Source: Clostridia bacterium (GTDB taxonomy: Bacteria > Bacillota > Clostridia > Oscillospirales > CAG-272). From it: a DNA stretch of 64,000 nt. Position numbers and translations under genes: made by a program. Each line of letters opens with the position of its first letter. Position 1 is the first letter of the stretch. Shown one piece after another: positions 33,507 to 42,447 of this stretch. Location of the stretch: assembly GCA_017481595.1 (NCBI GenBank), contig JAFUOY010000040.1, forward strand, positions 1 through 64,000, written 5' to 3'. Below the pieces are notes generated by a model. It did not search any database. It was not told the origin of the DNA and saw only the letters and a list, made by a program, of their open reading frames with translations.

Positions 33507-35936
33507 TCAGACAAGGAGCTCGTAAGATTCCGTCAAGGCGCCGTTTTCGTAAAGGACGGTCTTTACCTCGTATTTGCTAAAGTCGAGGGGCAAGTGAGCA
33601 CCGTTTACGCAGATACCCGATTTTACGGAATTTTCAGTATTATTAAGCAAACGGAAAATTACCGCATCCCTGCCGTCCGCCTTTTTAACGGTGGGCATAG
33701 ATATAATATCGCCATCGACGGATACGTCAAAGGGGATATTATTGATCTTTTCAATCGGAACGGGGAAAATATTAAGAGCGTAGGGCTTTTGTACAAATTC
33801 TGCGGCTTTTCTTTCAAGCTGATCACGTTTTGTTACTGTAAGCCTGAAGGAATAATTATTTTCTCCCTGATCTATTTTTTTGGTAAACCTGTCGAGAGGT
33901 ATAAGGGGTCTTTCTCCTATGGGGTGGGCGCAATAGGTTACTCCGCGCACTAAGGACATATAGAGGCAGTTGTTTTCGTAGTGGCTGCCATAAACGTCCT
34001 TATTAAGCAAAGCCACGCAGTTATCTTTTGAATCTATGGCTACGAATCTGTGGGCTACGTTTTCTCTTGCGTCATCAAACAGAGCTTCCGTACCGAAGGC
34101 GGTCTGTCCTATAAGGTCACCATTTGCAGCGATGGGGAGCTTAAGCTTGACTATCTTATTTATATCTCCCATATAGAGGGTAATATCCATATCAACGTCG
34201 TCGTTGTTTTTGTATATTTTATAGAGTATTCTTGCGTGGGTATTTTCGTACTCAAAGAAGGCCTCTATTCCGAGATATATCTCTCCGTCCTCTATTACCT
34301 GCACGCTCTTCATACCCTTAAAGGGGCCCTTTGGCTCTTTGGAAAGAGTGAAGCTCTGCTCATTTGTGCCAAGGCGCGTAAGCTGATCTCTGCCCATACC
34401 CCAAGGGTCTGCATTATCATCAAAGCTACAAAGTCCAAAGCCGCTACCAAGGTATTCAACACCGTTTATTTTATAGGATGTAATAAGACCTGTGGAGCTA
34501 TCGATTTCCACGTGCTTTCTTCCGTTATCAAACACGTAGGCGGGGATTTTTTCCTCCTTTGAGGCAGGAACGAAATCCACGTATACGCTATAACGGGAAA
34601 GCTGCATAGGCTTAAGTCTTGCCTCAAATATTACGCGCTTTCTCCAGTCGAGGGTAAGGTTGGAGTCCTCCTTTATTATCTGATAGGGGACAGTATTTCC
34701 GTTTTCGTCAACTACCCTTAATTTGGAAACGTTGGTTTCGCTCCAGTTCTGATCCGCAAGGGAAAATTCGCACTCTACGTTATCGCAAATTTCATAGGGG
34801 TGTGGGTTGAAGATCACAATGGGGTATTCTCCCGCCTTTGCAGGACCTTGACCGCTTGAAAGGGCAAAATAGGACTTTATCTTTACCCTCTCCGCTTCAA
34901 GCATACCGTGATTTAGGAATCTTATTCCCGCATCCTCTCCGCATTGTACGGAGGTACCGGGTAAAACGTCGTGAAATTCTGCATTTAAAAGATCCTGTAC
35001 GGCGCATCTTATCTCCTTTTCGGGATATTTTTCAAGAGCGCCTGTAGCGTAAGCAACGGATGCTATTTTCTCCGCCATGGAAATTTCTGCTTCAAGCTGT
35101 GCGTGGAGCTTTTTTACTCGATACATAGAGGTGTAGCATCCCGGCATAGAAATACGCAAGGAACGGTCAAAAACCTCTTTAGGTGAGATTTCCGCGAAGA
35201 AATTTTCGGGAGTGGAGTGGATAAATTCGTACTCCTCGCTTGGCAATATCTCATTTTTTATATCGGTAAGATCCTTATGGGAGGGTCCGCCGCCGTGATT
35301 ACCGACTCCCCAAAGGATAACGCCCGAGTCAAAGGACTGTATTCTTGCTCTGTCACGGATTACCTTGGCGCTTTTGCCAAGTCCCGATCCGTATTGACAT
35401 ATTCTTGTGGCTTTTATTTCGCTTCCGTCCAATCCGCGCCATATAAATTGCTCGCTTGGAAGACCGATCTCGTGAGGAAAGGGGCGCACAAACAAATAGC
35501 TGTCCTGTCCGCACTTTTTAATTATCTGTACAAGTCCCACGGAGTGACCGAAGGGGTCAAGATTTATAGCGGTTGTGGGCTTTACACCGAATTTTTCCTT
35601 AAAATAGCGCTCTCCCTCTCGGATCTGACGGACGAAGCTCTCGCCCGAGGGCATATTACAGTCGGGCTGAAGATACCAGCCGCCCATTATATGCCATTTT
35701 CCCTCTTTTACAAGCTTTTGTATTTTTGCAAAAAGCTCTGGGGCGTATTCCTCCACGTATTTATAAACCGTCACCTCGTTGTGACAGAATATATAATCAA
35801 ACTCGTCGCAAAGCCTTGCCGCCGTATAAAAGGTGGACAACGTGGCGCTGACCCCCTCAGGCCAATCCCATTGCCATATGGGGTCAATATGGGCGTTGCA
35901 TATCATATGTCTTTTTGCCAAAGCTTTTTCCTTCAT
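33507..35936 (-). CDS. Alpha-mannosidase, glycoside hydrolase family 38
   Basis: An 809-residue retaining alpha-mannosidase. The zinc site motif HIDPIWQW is at 16-23 (His16, Asp18) and NLDPFGHS at 126-133 holds the nucleophile Asp128. The middle domain and beta-rich C-terminal domains follow as in bacterial GH38. There is no signal peptide, so it acts in the cytoplasm on imported mannosides or N-glycan fragments. It shares strand with a GH78-like rhamnosidase and other sugar genes upstream. Confidence 0.95.
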   Translation of the reverse strand: MKEKALAKRHMICNAHIDPIWQWDWPEGVSATLSTFYTAARLCDEFDYIFCHNEVTVYKYVEEYAPELFAKIQKLVKEGKWHIMGGWYLQPDCNMPSGESFVRQIREGERYFKEKFGVKPTTAINLDPFGHSVGLVQIIKKCGQDSYLFVRPFPHEIGLPSEQFIWRGLDGSEIKATRICQYGSGLGKSAKVIRDRARIQSFDSGVILWGVGNHGGGPSHKDLTDIKNEILPSEEYEFIHSTPENFFAEISPKEVFDRSLRISMPGCYTSMYRVKKLHAQLEAEISMAEKIASVAYATGALEKYPEKEIRCAVQDLLNAEFHDVLPGTSVQCGEDAGIRFLNHGMLEAERVKIKSYFALSSGQGPAKAGEYPIVIFNPHPYEICDNVECEFSLADQNWSETNVSKLRVVDENGNTVPYQIIKEDSNLTLDWRKRVIFEARLKPMQLSRYSVYVDFVPASKEEKIPAYVFDNGRKHVEIDSSTGLITSYKINGVEYLGSGFGLCSFDDNADPWGMGRDQLTRLGTNEQSFTLSKEPKGPFKGMKSVQVIEDGEIYLGIEAFFEYENTHARILYKIYKNNDDVDMDITLYMGDINKIVKLKLPIAANGDLIGQTAFGTEALFDDARENVAHRFVAIDSKDNCVALLNKDVYGSHYENNCLYMSLVRGVTYCAHPIGERPLIPLDRFTKKIDQGENNYSFRLTVTKRDQLERKAAEFVQKPYALNIFPVPIEKINNIPFDVSVDGDIISMPTVKKADGRDAVIFRLLNNTENSVKSGICVNGAHLPLDFSKYEVKTVLYENGALTESYELLV

Positions 35937-36037
35937 TTTGTGGTCCTTTCTTTGTCGTTTAAAGATATTTAGAAATTAACCTTTTCTTAAAAGCCACAAT
36001 GCTGACTTTCAAATTTTGAATAGAGTAATGCTTGTAT

Positions 36038-36391
36038 CTATGTATTTTCATTTGCGGTGGTGATGGAGGAGATGAGTAATTTGCGGATTTTGCTGCATTT
36101 TGCAAACATATCCTTGTATTCTTCCTCGGTTATCATATGAGTGTCTTTAAACAAGCCAAGCCAATAATCAGTTTCGTAGCACTCTTTCAAGGCAATTTGA
36201 AACTTGTTAATAAAATCAGCTTTACTTGCGGCATAATTAGCTTCGTGGATGTTGGCACCGATGCTTGTACCGCTTCGCAATACTTGATTTAACAATATGT
36301 TGCTTTTTCTATTCTCTTTGATATCAGTGCAGAGATTAACGATATCAACGGCAAACTGCTTTGATAAATCAACAAGAAAATTTTCTTTCAT
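36038..36391 (-). CDS. Four-helix-bundle protein (S23 / 23S rRNA intervening-sequence protein family)
   Basis: A 117-residue all-helical protein with the family core VLRSGTSIGANIHEANYAAS, KADFINKFQIALKECYET and a WL-F segment. This family (TIGR02436) was first seen inside intervening sequences of bacterial 23S rRNA genes and is related to the Avd protein of diversity-generating retroelements. Here no rRNA gene and no reverse transcriptase are near. The start codon lies 27 bases after the end of a palindrome array in the same direction, at the 3' end of an RlmD-family gene. I infer that the array and this gene belong together. Confidence 0.92.
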   Translation of the reverse strand: MKENFLVDLSKQFAVDIVNLCTDIKENRKSNILLNQVLRSGTSIGANIHEANYAASKADFINKFQIALKECYETDYWLGLFKDTHMITEEEYKDMFAKCSKIRKLLISSITTANENT

Positions 36392-36417
36392 TATAAGTCC
36401 TCTTTTTAGAATGATTT

Positions 36418-36577
36418 GACGGCGTTGCCGTCATGAATTGATGCTATCGCATCATGATTTCTCGCTTTGCTCCATGAATTGAATTGCGCATCCAATCTTA
36501 TGCGCCCGCAGGCGCAATTCATGGCGAAGCCAATTCATGAGTGCGACGCACTCAATTCACGCGCTCGCGCAATTCAT
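36418..36577 (-). repeat. Palindrome array A (hairpins separated by ATGAATT)
   Basis: At least seven short palindromes in 160 bases: 36418-36432 (GACGGC/GCCGTC), 36439-36454, an outer pair 36481-36489 with 36512-36520, an inner GCGCC/GGCGC at 36502-36515, 36523-36531 (GGC-GAA-GCC), 36539-36553 (GAGTGC/GCACTC) and 36561-36570 (GCGC/GCGC). Most are separated by AATTCAT/AATTCAC (ATGAATT on the minus strand). A 29-base block at 36453-36481 is shared with array B at 42990-43018 (27 of 29 identical), and an 18-base block at 36520-36537 is identical to 43065-43082. Confidence 0.9.
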
Positions 36578-37718
36578 TGTCGAGTCGTCGTGTGAGACAC
36601 ACGACGGACTCGACGTGGCTTGTATGCGGGAACATATCAACGCCCTGGATCTTTTTTACCTTATAGCCGTTTTTAGTAAGAGTGGCAAGGTCGCGGGCGA
36701 GGGTCTCGGGGTTGCAGGAGATGTAAACAATGCGCTTTGGAGAAAGGGCAATGAGACTGCGTAAAAATTGCATACTGCAGCCTGCACGAGGTGGGTCGGT
36801 CACCACTACGTCGGCGCTTATACCCTTTGAAGCCATTTCGCACATAAAATTGCCCGCGTCCTCATTATAGAACTTAATATTTTTTATGCCGTTTAATTTT
36901 GCATTTTCCTTTGCATCCTTAACTGCGTCGCTGTTTATTTCAACGCCGATAACCTCTTTTGCGCCCTCTGCCAAGGTCATACCGATAGTACCTGTACCGG
37001 AGTAGGCGTCAATTACCGTTTCCTTACCTGTAAGGGAAGCAAATTCCTTTGCAAGTGTGTATAATTTTTCCGTTTGAATGGGGTTTACCTGATAGAAGGA
37101 GCGAGGGCTTATGCGGAAATTCAATCCGCACAGGGTGTCGGTTATGTAACCGTTACCGTACAAGACCTCACTATACTCACCAAGCATAAGAGGGGTGGAG
37201 GTGGGGTTTACGTTCCACACGACGGTGGTTATTTCGGGGTGACGGCGCAAAAGCTCGTTAATGAAGGAGCGCTTTGACTTGAAATCTCCCTTGGCGGTAA
37301 CGAAAACCACCATTATCTCCCCCGATAAAAAGCCCTTTCTTATTAAAACGTGTCTTAAAAAGCCCGACCCTGTGTTTAAATCGTAGGCTTTTATCTTAAA
37401 TGAGGGGCAAAGCTGACGTACGGTCTTTAAAATTTCGTCCGTGCCCTTTGCCTCTAAAAAGCAGCTTTCTACAGGAACGATCTTATATGTGGCGGACTGA
37501 TACAAACCCGATTGTAATCTGCCGTTTTTAAAGGTAAAGGCGGACTGTATCTTATTTCTGTAATAATACGGCTCATCCATACCTATTATTTCATCAACGT
37601 GACAAAATTTGCCAAGGAGCTTTATAAGCTTTACCTGCTTCATGGAAAGCTGTTCCTTATATGAAAGATTCTGCAGCTGACATCCGCTGCATTTTTTGGC
37701 ATAGGGACAATTTTTCAT
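36552..37718 (-). CDS. RlmD/TrmA-family 23S rRNA m5U methyltransferase, no TRAM domain
   Basis: A 388-residue SAM-dependent uracil-C5 methyltransferase. Cluster cysteines C4, C10, C13 and C86; SAM motif DAYSGTGTIGM (237-247); catalytic SCNPETLARD with nucleophile Cys335; and the C-terminal TSHVESVVCL motif. The N-terminal TRAM domain usual in RlmD is absent, as in shorter Bacillota forms. The last 12 residues (RRLDNELRERVN) are encoded by the palindromic element, not by family sequence, so the original C-terminus was replaced. The target is probably U1939- or U747-type in 23S rRNA by family. Confidence 0.92.
   Translation of the reverse strand: MKNCPYAKKCSGCQLQNLSYKEQLSMKQVKLIKLLGKFCHVDEIIGMDEPYYYRNKIQSAFTFKNGRLQSGLYQSATYKIVPVESCFLEAKGTDEILKTVRQLCPSFKIKAYDLNTGSGFLRHVLIRKGFLSGEIMVVFVTAKGDFKSKRSFINELLRRHPEITTVVWNVNPTSTPLMLGEYSEVLYGNGYITDTLCGLNFRISPRSFYQVNPIQTEKLYTLAKEFASLTGKETVIDAYSGTGTIGMTLAEGAKEVIGVEINSDAVKDAKENAKLNGIKNIKFYNEDAGNFMCEMASKGISADVVVTDPPRAGCSMQFLRSLIALSPKRIVYISCNPETLARDLATLTKNGYKVKKIQGVDMFPHTSHVESVVCLTRRLDNELRERVN
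36579..36614. repeat. Gene-matched inverted repeat at the 3' end of the methyltransferase gene (A)
   Basis: Arms 36579-36594 and 36598-36614, loop AGA, one single-base bulge. In gene direction the first arm is the coding sequence GTCGAGTCCGTCGTGTG (Val-Glu-Ser-Val-Val and the first two bases of Cys); the second arm is its inverted copy lying in the gene's final codons. The same window is copied at 43108-43147. Confidence 0.95.
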
Positions 37719-37730
37719 ATTCTTACTCCT

Positions 37731-39632
37731 TTATTTTGCTACTCCTAATTTGTGGAAAACGTACACGGGCACCGCGCTCCAGCCGTGACAAAGGCTGCCT
37801 GCGTTACCAAACGCCGCCGAGCCCTCAAGGGTCTCCCACACGGTGGTTGAGCCTGCATCAAGCATCTTTTTATAGTTAGCTCTTATCTCGTCTAAAATAA
37901 ATTCCTTGTATTTTTCCCCATTCACGCTTATGAGCGCTTCATACTTCCAGATATTCATACTTAAGGAGGAAGGGGTAAATTCTCCATTTATTATTTTATC
38001 GCAGAGCAAGGCAGCACTTTCGCCCGTTACCGCGCCGCAAAGCACCGCTAAGGCATTACCAAGCTCAGTATATTCTTTTCTTCCTTTGTGTAGGGTCATA
38101 ACACCGCCATCATCTGTAAACTCCTCTTTAACAAGGGAGCGAAGGCTTTCGGCAAGACCCACGTATTTATATTCTTCATCCGCTTTTTTACACATAATTT
38201 CATATGCGTCAAGCGCCATTACAAAGAGGCAATTTATAATAAGGTCAGCCACGTGCTCCTCCTTTTTATAAAGAGCGCCCTCAAGATACTCCGACCAGTC
38301 GTAAAAATTCCACGTAAGCTCGCTTGGGAATTTTTTAATAAGTCCACCGTCCGAATTTTTAATAAACTCGTCAAGTATCCTTTCCATTTTGCATTTATAT
38401 TCCTTAACCAAGGAGATATCCCCTGTGTAGTCGCAATATTCCCTCATTGCGATAAGGTAATAGAGGGAAAAGGACGGGATAGCAAGCTCTGTACCGCAGG
38501 GATAACAAATGGACAAAAGTCCGTCCTTTCGTGTGTCCTCGCAAATAAGCTTAAGGCTTGCTCTTGCGTAGTCCTTATTGCCGTCACAGAAGGTGTAATA
38601 ACCGCAAAGCATCTGATTTCTTGAGTCGAAGGCGTACAGGCATTGCTCCCTCCACGGGGTATCAACGTAATGCTCCATCATACAAAGTCTTAAGGTATTT
38701 ACGCAGATATCGTATATTTGCTTATCAAGGTCGCTGATAATTTCGGCTTTTTTCTCCTCCACCTCATAAGCCTGGGGCAAAAGACCAACGTAATTTATTT
38801 TTATGGATTTTTCTGCCGTAATCTCCAGATAGCGACAGCTTAAGCGAAGCATATAGTCGGTAAAAAGGTTTCTTCCGTCCTTTGCCACGTACTCAAAAAA
38901 GAAGCTACGATCGTGAATTCTATCACGCACTCTGCCGTTATCAAGGCTTTCTCCATAGGCGACTTTTATTTTCTGCTCACCGCTTGATATAATATCAAGG
39001 GTGGCAAGACCTACTACCTCTTTGCCAAGGTCGATAAGATAGGTTTTTTCGTCCGCTTTTGTAATGCTTTCTACGTTACATCTATCAAATACCTTTAGCT
39101 TTTTTATAGGTCTTTTATAAAATTTAACGGTTTTATCCACACATATCGAAGGAAAATAGTTATTTTCCTGCTCCTTTGTGGCATCGTAGCTGAAGGTAAA
39201 GCCAAGCTGAGTGCTTACGAACCTTTTATTGCCGCTTACATAAGTGGGGCTAAGACGGGAAAGGGTGCTTTCGCTGCTATATGCAATAATTTTTTCTCCC
39301 GATACCACCTCATAAATAAGACCTGCCTCGGCTTTTCTGTATCTTTGAGTATTTACTCCGCAATGGTAGGCTATTATCTTTAGCTTGTTTTCCTTTTTTG
39401 TAAGAAAGTAGGTTATATCAATGGAATCGTAGATCTTATAATGCTCGTAATCTCCGTATTGATTGGAGGCAACGAACGTATCGTTTATAAACACCGTATA
39501 ATCGGTGTCGGAGGAGATATTTAAACAGGCTTTTTCATCCACGTGTCCAAGGATTTCAACATATTCTGTATACTGGTCCTCCGTTTTGGGACAGAGCGCC
39601 CATATCCATTTGCTTTTTTTTAATACGTCCAT
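37731..39632 (-). CDS. Alpha-L-rhamnosidase-like protein (GH78-like)
   Basis: A 633-residue cytoplasmic protein. The N-terminal beta-rich part (about 1-290) resembles the rhamnosidase N and concanavalin-like domains, and the (alpha/alpha)6 barrel follows. The barrel motif DTPWREQCLYAFDSRNQ (about 330-346) corresponds to the GH78 catalytic region, and TTVWETLEGSAAFGNAGSLCHGWSAVP near the C-terminus is the other conserved block (Trp-Glu). No signal peptide. Rhamnose released could feed the rhaD-fucO route, although these genes are 20 kb apart. Confidence 0.85.
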   Translation of the reverse strand: MDVLKKSKWIWALCPKTEDQYTEYVEILGHVDEKACLNISSDTDYTVFINDTFVASNQYGDYEHYKIYDSIDITYFLTKKENKLKIIAYHCGVNTQRYRKAEAGLIYEVVSGEKIIAYSSESTLSRLSPTYVSGNKRFVSTQLGFTFSYDATKEQENNYFPSICVDKTVKFYKRPIKKLKVFDRCNVESITKADEKTYLIDLGKEVVGLATLDIISSGEQKIKVAYGESLDNGRVRDRIHDRSFFFEYVAKDGRNLFTDYMLRLSCRYLEITAEKSIKINYVGLLPQAYEVEEKKAEIISDLDKQIYDICVNTLRLCMMEHYVDTPWREQCLYAFDSRNQMLCGYYTFCDGNKDYARASLKLICEDTRKDGLLSICYPCGTELAIPSFSLYYLIAMREYCDYTGDISLVKEYKCKMERILDEFIKNSDGGLIKKFPSELTWNFYDWSEYLEGALYKKEEHVADLIINCLFVMALDAYEIMCKKADEEYKYVGLAESLRSLVKEEFTDDGGVMTLHKGRKEYTELGNALAVLCGAVTGESAALLCDKIINGEFTPSSLSMNIWKYEALISVNGEKYKEFILDEIRANYKKMLDAGSTTVWETLEGSAAFGNAGSLCHGWSAVPVYVFHKLGVAK

Positions 39633-39645
39633 TGCTTTTCCTCTT

Positions 39646-40431
39646 TTAAATTTCCATTATTTTTCCGTCGTACGCCACCTCGCAGGAAAGCTCCCTTGCT
39701 ATATCAACAAGCTCATTATGGGGTTTATGAAGTGAAGGCGCGATATGAGAAAAAATTACTTTTGTCTTTTCTGTGATTATATTTTCGTTTTTAAAGGTGG
39801 GGAGCATCAAGCGAAGGGTGGAGATGGAATTATGCTCAAAAATTCTGTAATCCCCAACGTAATCTCCTATAGTGCAATCAAGCACCATAAGATCAAGGTC
39901 TGCGTTTTTTAAAAAATCGTAGGTTTTTGTAAGCATCCAACCGCCGTCGCATCCGTAAAACATCTTTTTTCCGTCCTTTTCTATTATAAGATGCTGAGGG
40001 AAGGCGGCTTCATCGTGGTTTGCATTTACTCCCGTTATGAAAAGTCCCTTTTCCACCTCGTATTTTGTATACGGGGTCATTTTTATATATTCCGTGTTTT
40101 CGATCTGCGGCATGCGCGTATCCTCTCTTAACCAGATACGCAAGGGAGATTTTTTGCCCTTGGCAAGCTCCTTTACGTTTAAAATATCAAAATGATCGTC
40201 GTGGATGTGGGTAAGGAAAATATCCGTTATGGTTTCTCTGTCCGCGCCCGCAATTCTTAAGGAATCAAGAATATGCACTCCGCTGTCAATAAGGTATTTT
40301 CCATTCAAAAGCACCGCAGATGATCTTCTTGCGTCGTTATCGAATTTATCCTTGAACTCATTTTCAAGCTTGGGAGAAAAATCGCAGGCGCAGGTGCCGA
40401 GAAACTGAATATTAAAGGTTGTATTTTTCAT
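39646..40431 (-). CDS. MBL-fold metallo-hydrolase (PhnP-like)
   Basis: A 261-residue metallo-beta-lactamase-fold protein. THIHDDHFD (HxHxDH motif) is near residue 73, ANHDEA and VLDCTIGDY supply further ligands, and the final SHIAPSLHKPH gives the C-terminal His. The GTCACD opening resembles PhnP-type cyclic phosphodiesterases. Substrate unknown. It lies between the deacetylase-like and rhamnosidase genes with 9- and 13-base gaps, so it belongs to the same catabolic unit. Confidence 0.88.
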   Translation of the reverse strand: MKNTTFNIQFLGTCACDFSPKLENEFKDKFDNDARRSSAVLLNGKYLIDSGVHILDSLRIAGADRETITDIFLTHIHDDHFDILNVKELAKGKKSPLRIWLREDTRMPQIENTEYIKMTPYTKYEVEKGLFITGVNANHDEAAFPQHLIIEKDGKKMFYGCDGGWMLTKTYDFLKNADLDLMVLDCTIGDYVGDYRIFEHNSISTLRLMLPTFKNENIITEKTKVIFSHIAPSLHKPHNELVDIARELSCEVAYDGKIMEI

Positions 40432-40440
40432 TTTTGCTCC

Positions 40441-41115
40441 TTAAAGCAGCGCTTCTTTATTGGTGCAATAAATAATGTCCTTTGACTGTGACATCATCTT
40501 AAGAAACTCCTCAAATCTGTCCCAGGAGTTGTGAATATCAAATTCGTAGGCGTGTCCCCAAACGTAGAACACCTTTTTTTCATCTGTTTTAAGGTTTAAA
40601 AACTCCTCGCCAAGCTCAAAAAGCTTATCCCATTCTCCGTGGTGATAAACGCTTGGTCTGAACTCGTGAAGGTTTTTCTGAATCTCAAAATCGTGGCTTG
40701 AAATAACGGTACGGCAGTATTTTATGCCCGTTTTATTTTTGATTATCTCCGATACGCGACTGTCCACGTCGCCACCCGGATAAGCAAAGCCCACCACGTC
40801 ATAGCCGCAAAGCTCCGACAGCTTAACTCTGTCGTTTTCAACCTCTTCGATGATCTTTTCCTCTGTAAGACGGGGGAGGCAAGGATGGGTAATGCCGTGT
40901 CCCGCCACCTCGTGACCCGCATAAATATGCTTTACGTCCTCGGGCTTTACCTTAATATGGGTAACTCGCGTGCCCTCTCTGTCAAGGTATCCGTCCATAC
41001 CGAGAAGTCCCGAATTTAAATTAAAGGTGCATTTCATACCGTATTTATTGAATAATTCTATCAGGCGAAGATCCTGTGTTACGCCGTCATCATAGCTAAA
41101 CGTCAAGTATTTCAT
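40441..41115 (-). CDS. Polysaccharide deacetylase (NodB-like) family protein, cytoplasmic
   Basis: A 224-residue protein of the carbohydrate esterase 4 fold. The metal and base residues are visible in FSYDDG (Asp9-Asp10) and GHGITHPCL (His residues of the H-x3-H motif), with FAYPGGDVD as motif 3. It lacks a signal peptide and a wall-binding domain, unlike peptidoglycan deacetylases, and therefore probably acts on a soluble intracellular sugar or amide substrate. It is in one unit with larA, the MBL gene and the rhamnosidase. Confidence 0.88.
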   Translation of the reverse strand: MKYLTFSYDDGVTQDLRLIELFNKYGMKCTFNLNSGLLGMDGYLDREGTRVTHIKVKPEDVKHIYAGHEVAGHGITHPCLPRLTEEKIIEEVENDRVKLSELCGYDVVGFAYPGGDVDSRVSEIIKNKTGIKYCRTVISSHDFEIQKNLHEFRPSVYHHGEWDKLFELGEEFLNLKTDEKKVFYVWGHAYEFDIHNSWDRFEEFLKMMSQSKDIIYCTNKEALL

Positions 41116-41127
41116 TTTGTTTCTCCT

Positions 41128-42408
41128 TTAGTTATCTACTACCATTACTGCCACGCCATCGGGAATGGCTACGATGGAGGGATGCTCATTCTTTAATATT
41201 TCCTTTGCCTTGGCAATCGCCTCGTCAATACTGTGGGCGGGGATCATATGAAGGTCGCGCACCAGCCCGTCGTCAGCATCGGAAACGTAAACGACGCTTG
41301 CTCTTTTAAGTATTCTTAAAAAGATCTGTGTCTGCCACTGATCGGGAACGGTTTCGTTTCTTCCTCTGTCAAGGAATATCTGCATTGTTTTATCTATGTT
41401 CGGCTCATCGGCAAGCTGACGGTAAAATCCCTCTCCGCCGTGGCCGTCATTGGATTTGGCAAGCATAATTATTACGCCGCCCTCCCTAACGGTTGCCTCA
41501 GCAGCGGTCATACCCTTTACCGCCTGGTATATATTCTGGTCAAGGGGGTAGCCTCCGTTTGTGGAAATTACGATATCCGACATTACGGGCTTAGCGCGGC
41601 AAAGACCGTACAGAAATTCGCATCCCGCAAGATGAGCCGCCTCCACGTCTCCCGCTACGGCATAGATGGCTTCCTTCTTTTCGTTTATTACTACGTTTAC
41701 TATGTAGGCAAGCTTTGCCGCCTTTGCTGCCCAAAGCATATCCTCGTGAATGGGATTACCCGAAAGGATACCCGTTCTTGCCAAAGGGTGAGCAATAAAC
41801 TCGGAGCAATGGTTTGCAAGTACGCTTTCTCTTGCGGCAACACCGGGAAGAACACTCTTTCTTCCTCCCGAAAAGCCTGCAAAGAAATGCGGCTCAATAA
41901 ATCCCTCGGAGATAAGAAGATCCGCCTCGTAGGCTATTTTGTTTATCCAAAGCTCGCCGCCTGAGGGAAGAATTCCTATTTTTACAAGGTTGCTTTTGTC
42001 GGCGCAATCGTGTACGATTATTTTTTCGTTCCTTACGATCTCCTCGCCGAATTTTTCTATAAGCTCCTCTTTTTTGGTGTCTCTGTGGCAGCCCGTGGCA
42101 ATCAAGAAGGTAATATCCGCATCGGGATTTACACTTCTTATTTCTTCAAGCATTGGGGGAATAATTATTTTGCTTGGCACGGGTCTTGTATGGTCGCTTG
42201 CAATAATTACGATATTTTTCTTTCCCACGCAAAGCTCAGAAAGCTTTTTTGAGCCGATGGGATCATTCATAGCGGATTTAATCAGGTCAATGCCTGTTTT
42301 TTCGGGCTTATATTCGTGAAGCTTGGAAACGAGAACTCCGTTAAAGCTTTCCTTTTCAAAATCGTATGTGATCTGTTCCTTTCCGTAGGGGAATGATACG
42401 TTTTTCAT
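41128..42408 (-). CDS. LarA-like nickel-pincer racemase/epimerase
   Basis: A 426-residue member of the lactate racemase catalytic family. ASDHTRPVP (about 69-77), GCHRDTKKEE (about 105-114) and FAGFSGGRKSVLPG (about 177-190, containing the Lys that binds the nickel-pincer cofactor) are all present. LarA homologues racemise or epimerise short 2-hydroxy acids, including sugar acids. The cofactor-making genes larB, larC and larE are not in the window. The sugar-acid context suggests a substrate other than lactate; this is inference. Confidence 0.9.
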   Translation of the reverse strand: MKNVSFPYGKEQITYDFEKESFNGVLVSKLHEYKPEKTGIDLIKSAMNDPIGSKKLSELCVGKKNIVIIASDHTRPVPSKIIIPPMLEEIRSVNPDADITFLIATGCHRDTKKEELIEKFGEEIVRNEKIIVHDCADKSNLVKIGILPSGGELWINKIAYEADLLISEGFIEPHFFAGFSGGRKSVLPGVAARESVLANHCSEFIAHPLARTGILSGNPIHEDMLWAAKAAKLAYIVNVVINEKKEAIYAVAGDVEAAHLAGCEFLYGLCRAKPVMSDIVISTNGGYPLDQNIYQAVKGMTAAEATVREGGVIIMLAKSNDGHGGEGFYRQLADEPNIDKTMQIFLDRGRNETVPDQWQTQIFLRILKRASVVYVSDADDGLVRDLHMIPAHSIDEAIAKAKEILKNEHPSIVAIPDGVAVMVVDN

Positions 42409-42447
42409 AATGTCTCCTTTTTTGACTTTAATTTTATATGCTTGTTC

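Noticed and set aside
36418..36614. CRISPR array
   Set aside because: The repeated spacer motif is only seven to nine bases, the units between are palindromes of unequal length, and there are no cas genes.
36038..36614. Diversity-generating retroelement (Avd-like protein with repeats)
   Set aside because: No reverse transcriptase, no template/variable repeat pair with A-biased differences was seen.
36038..36614. Integrated ICE or prophage end at the methyltransferase gene
   Set aside because: No integrase, relaxase, phage gene or direct att repeats are near; the flanking genes are ordinary chromosomal genes.
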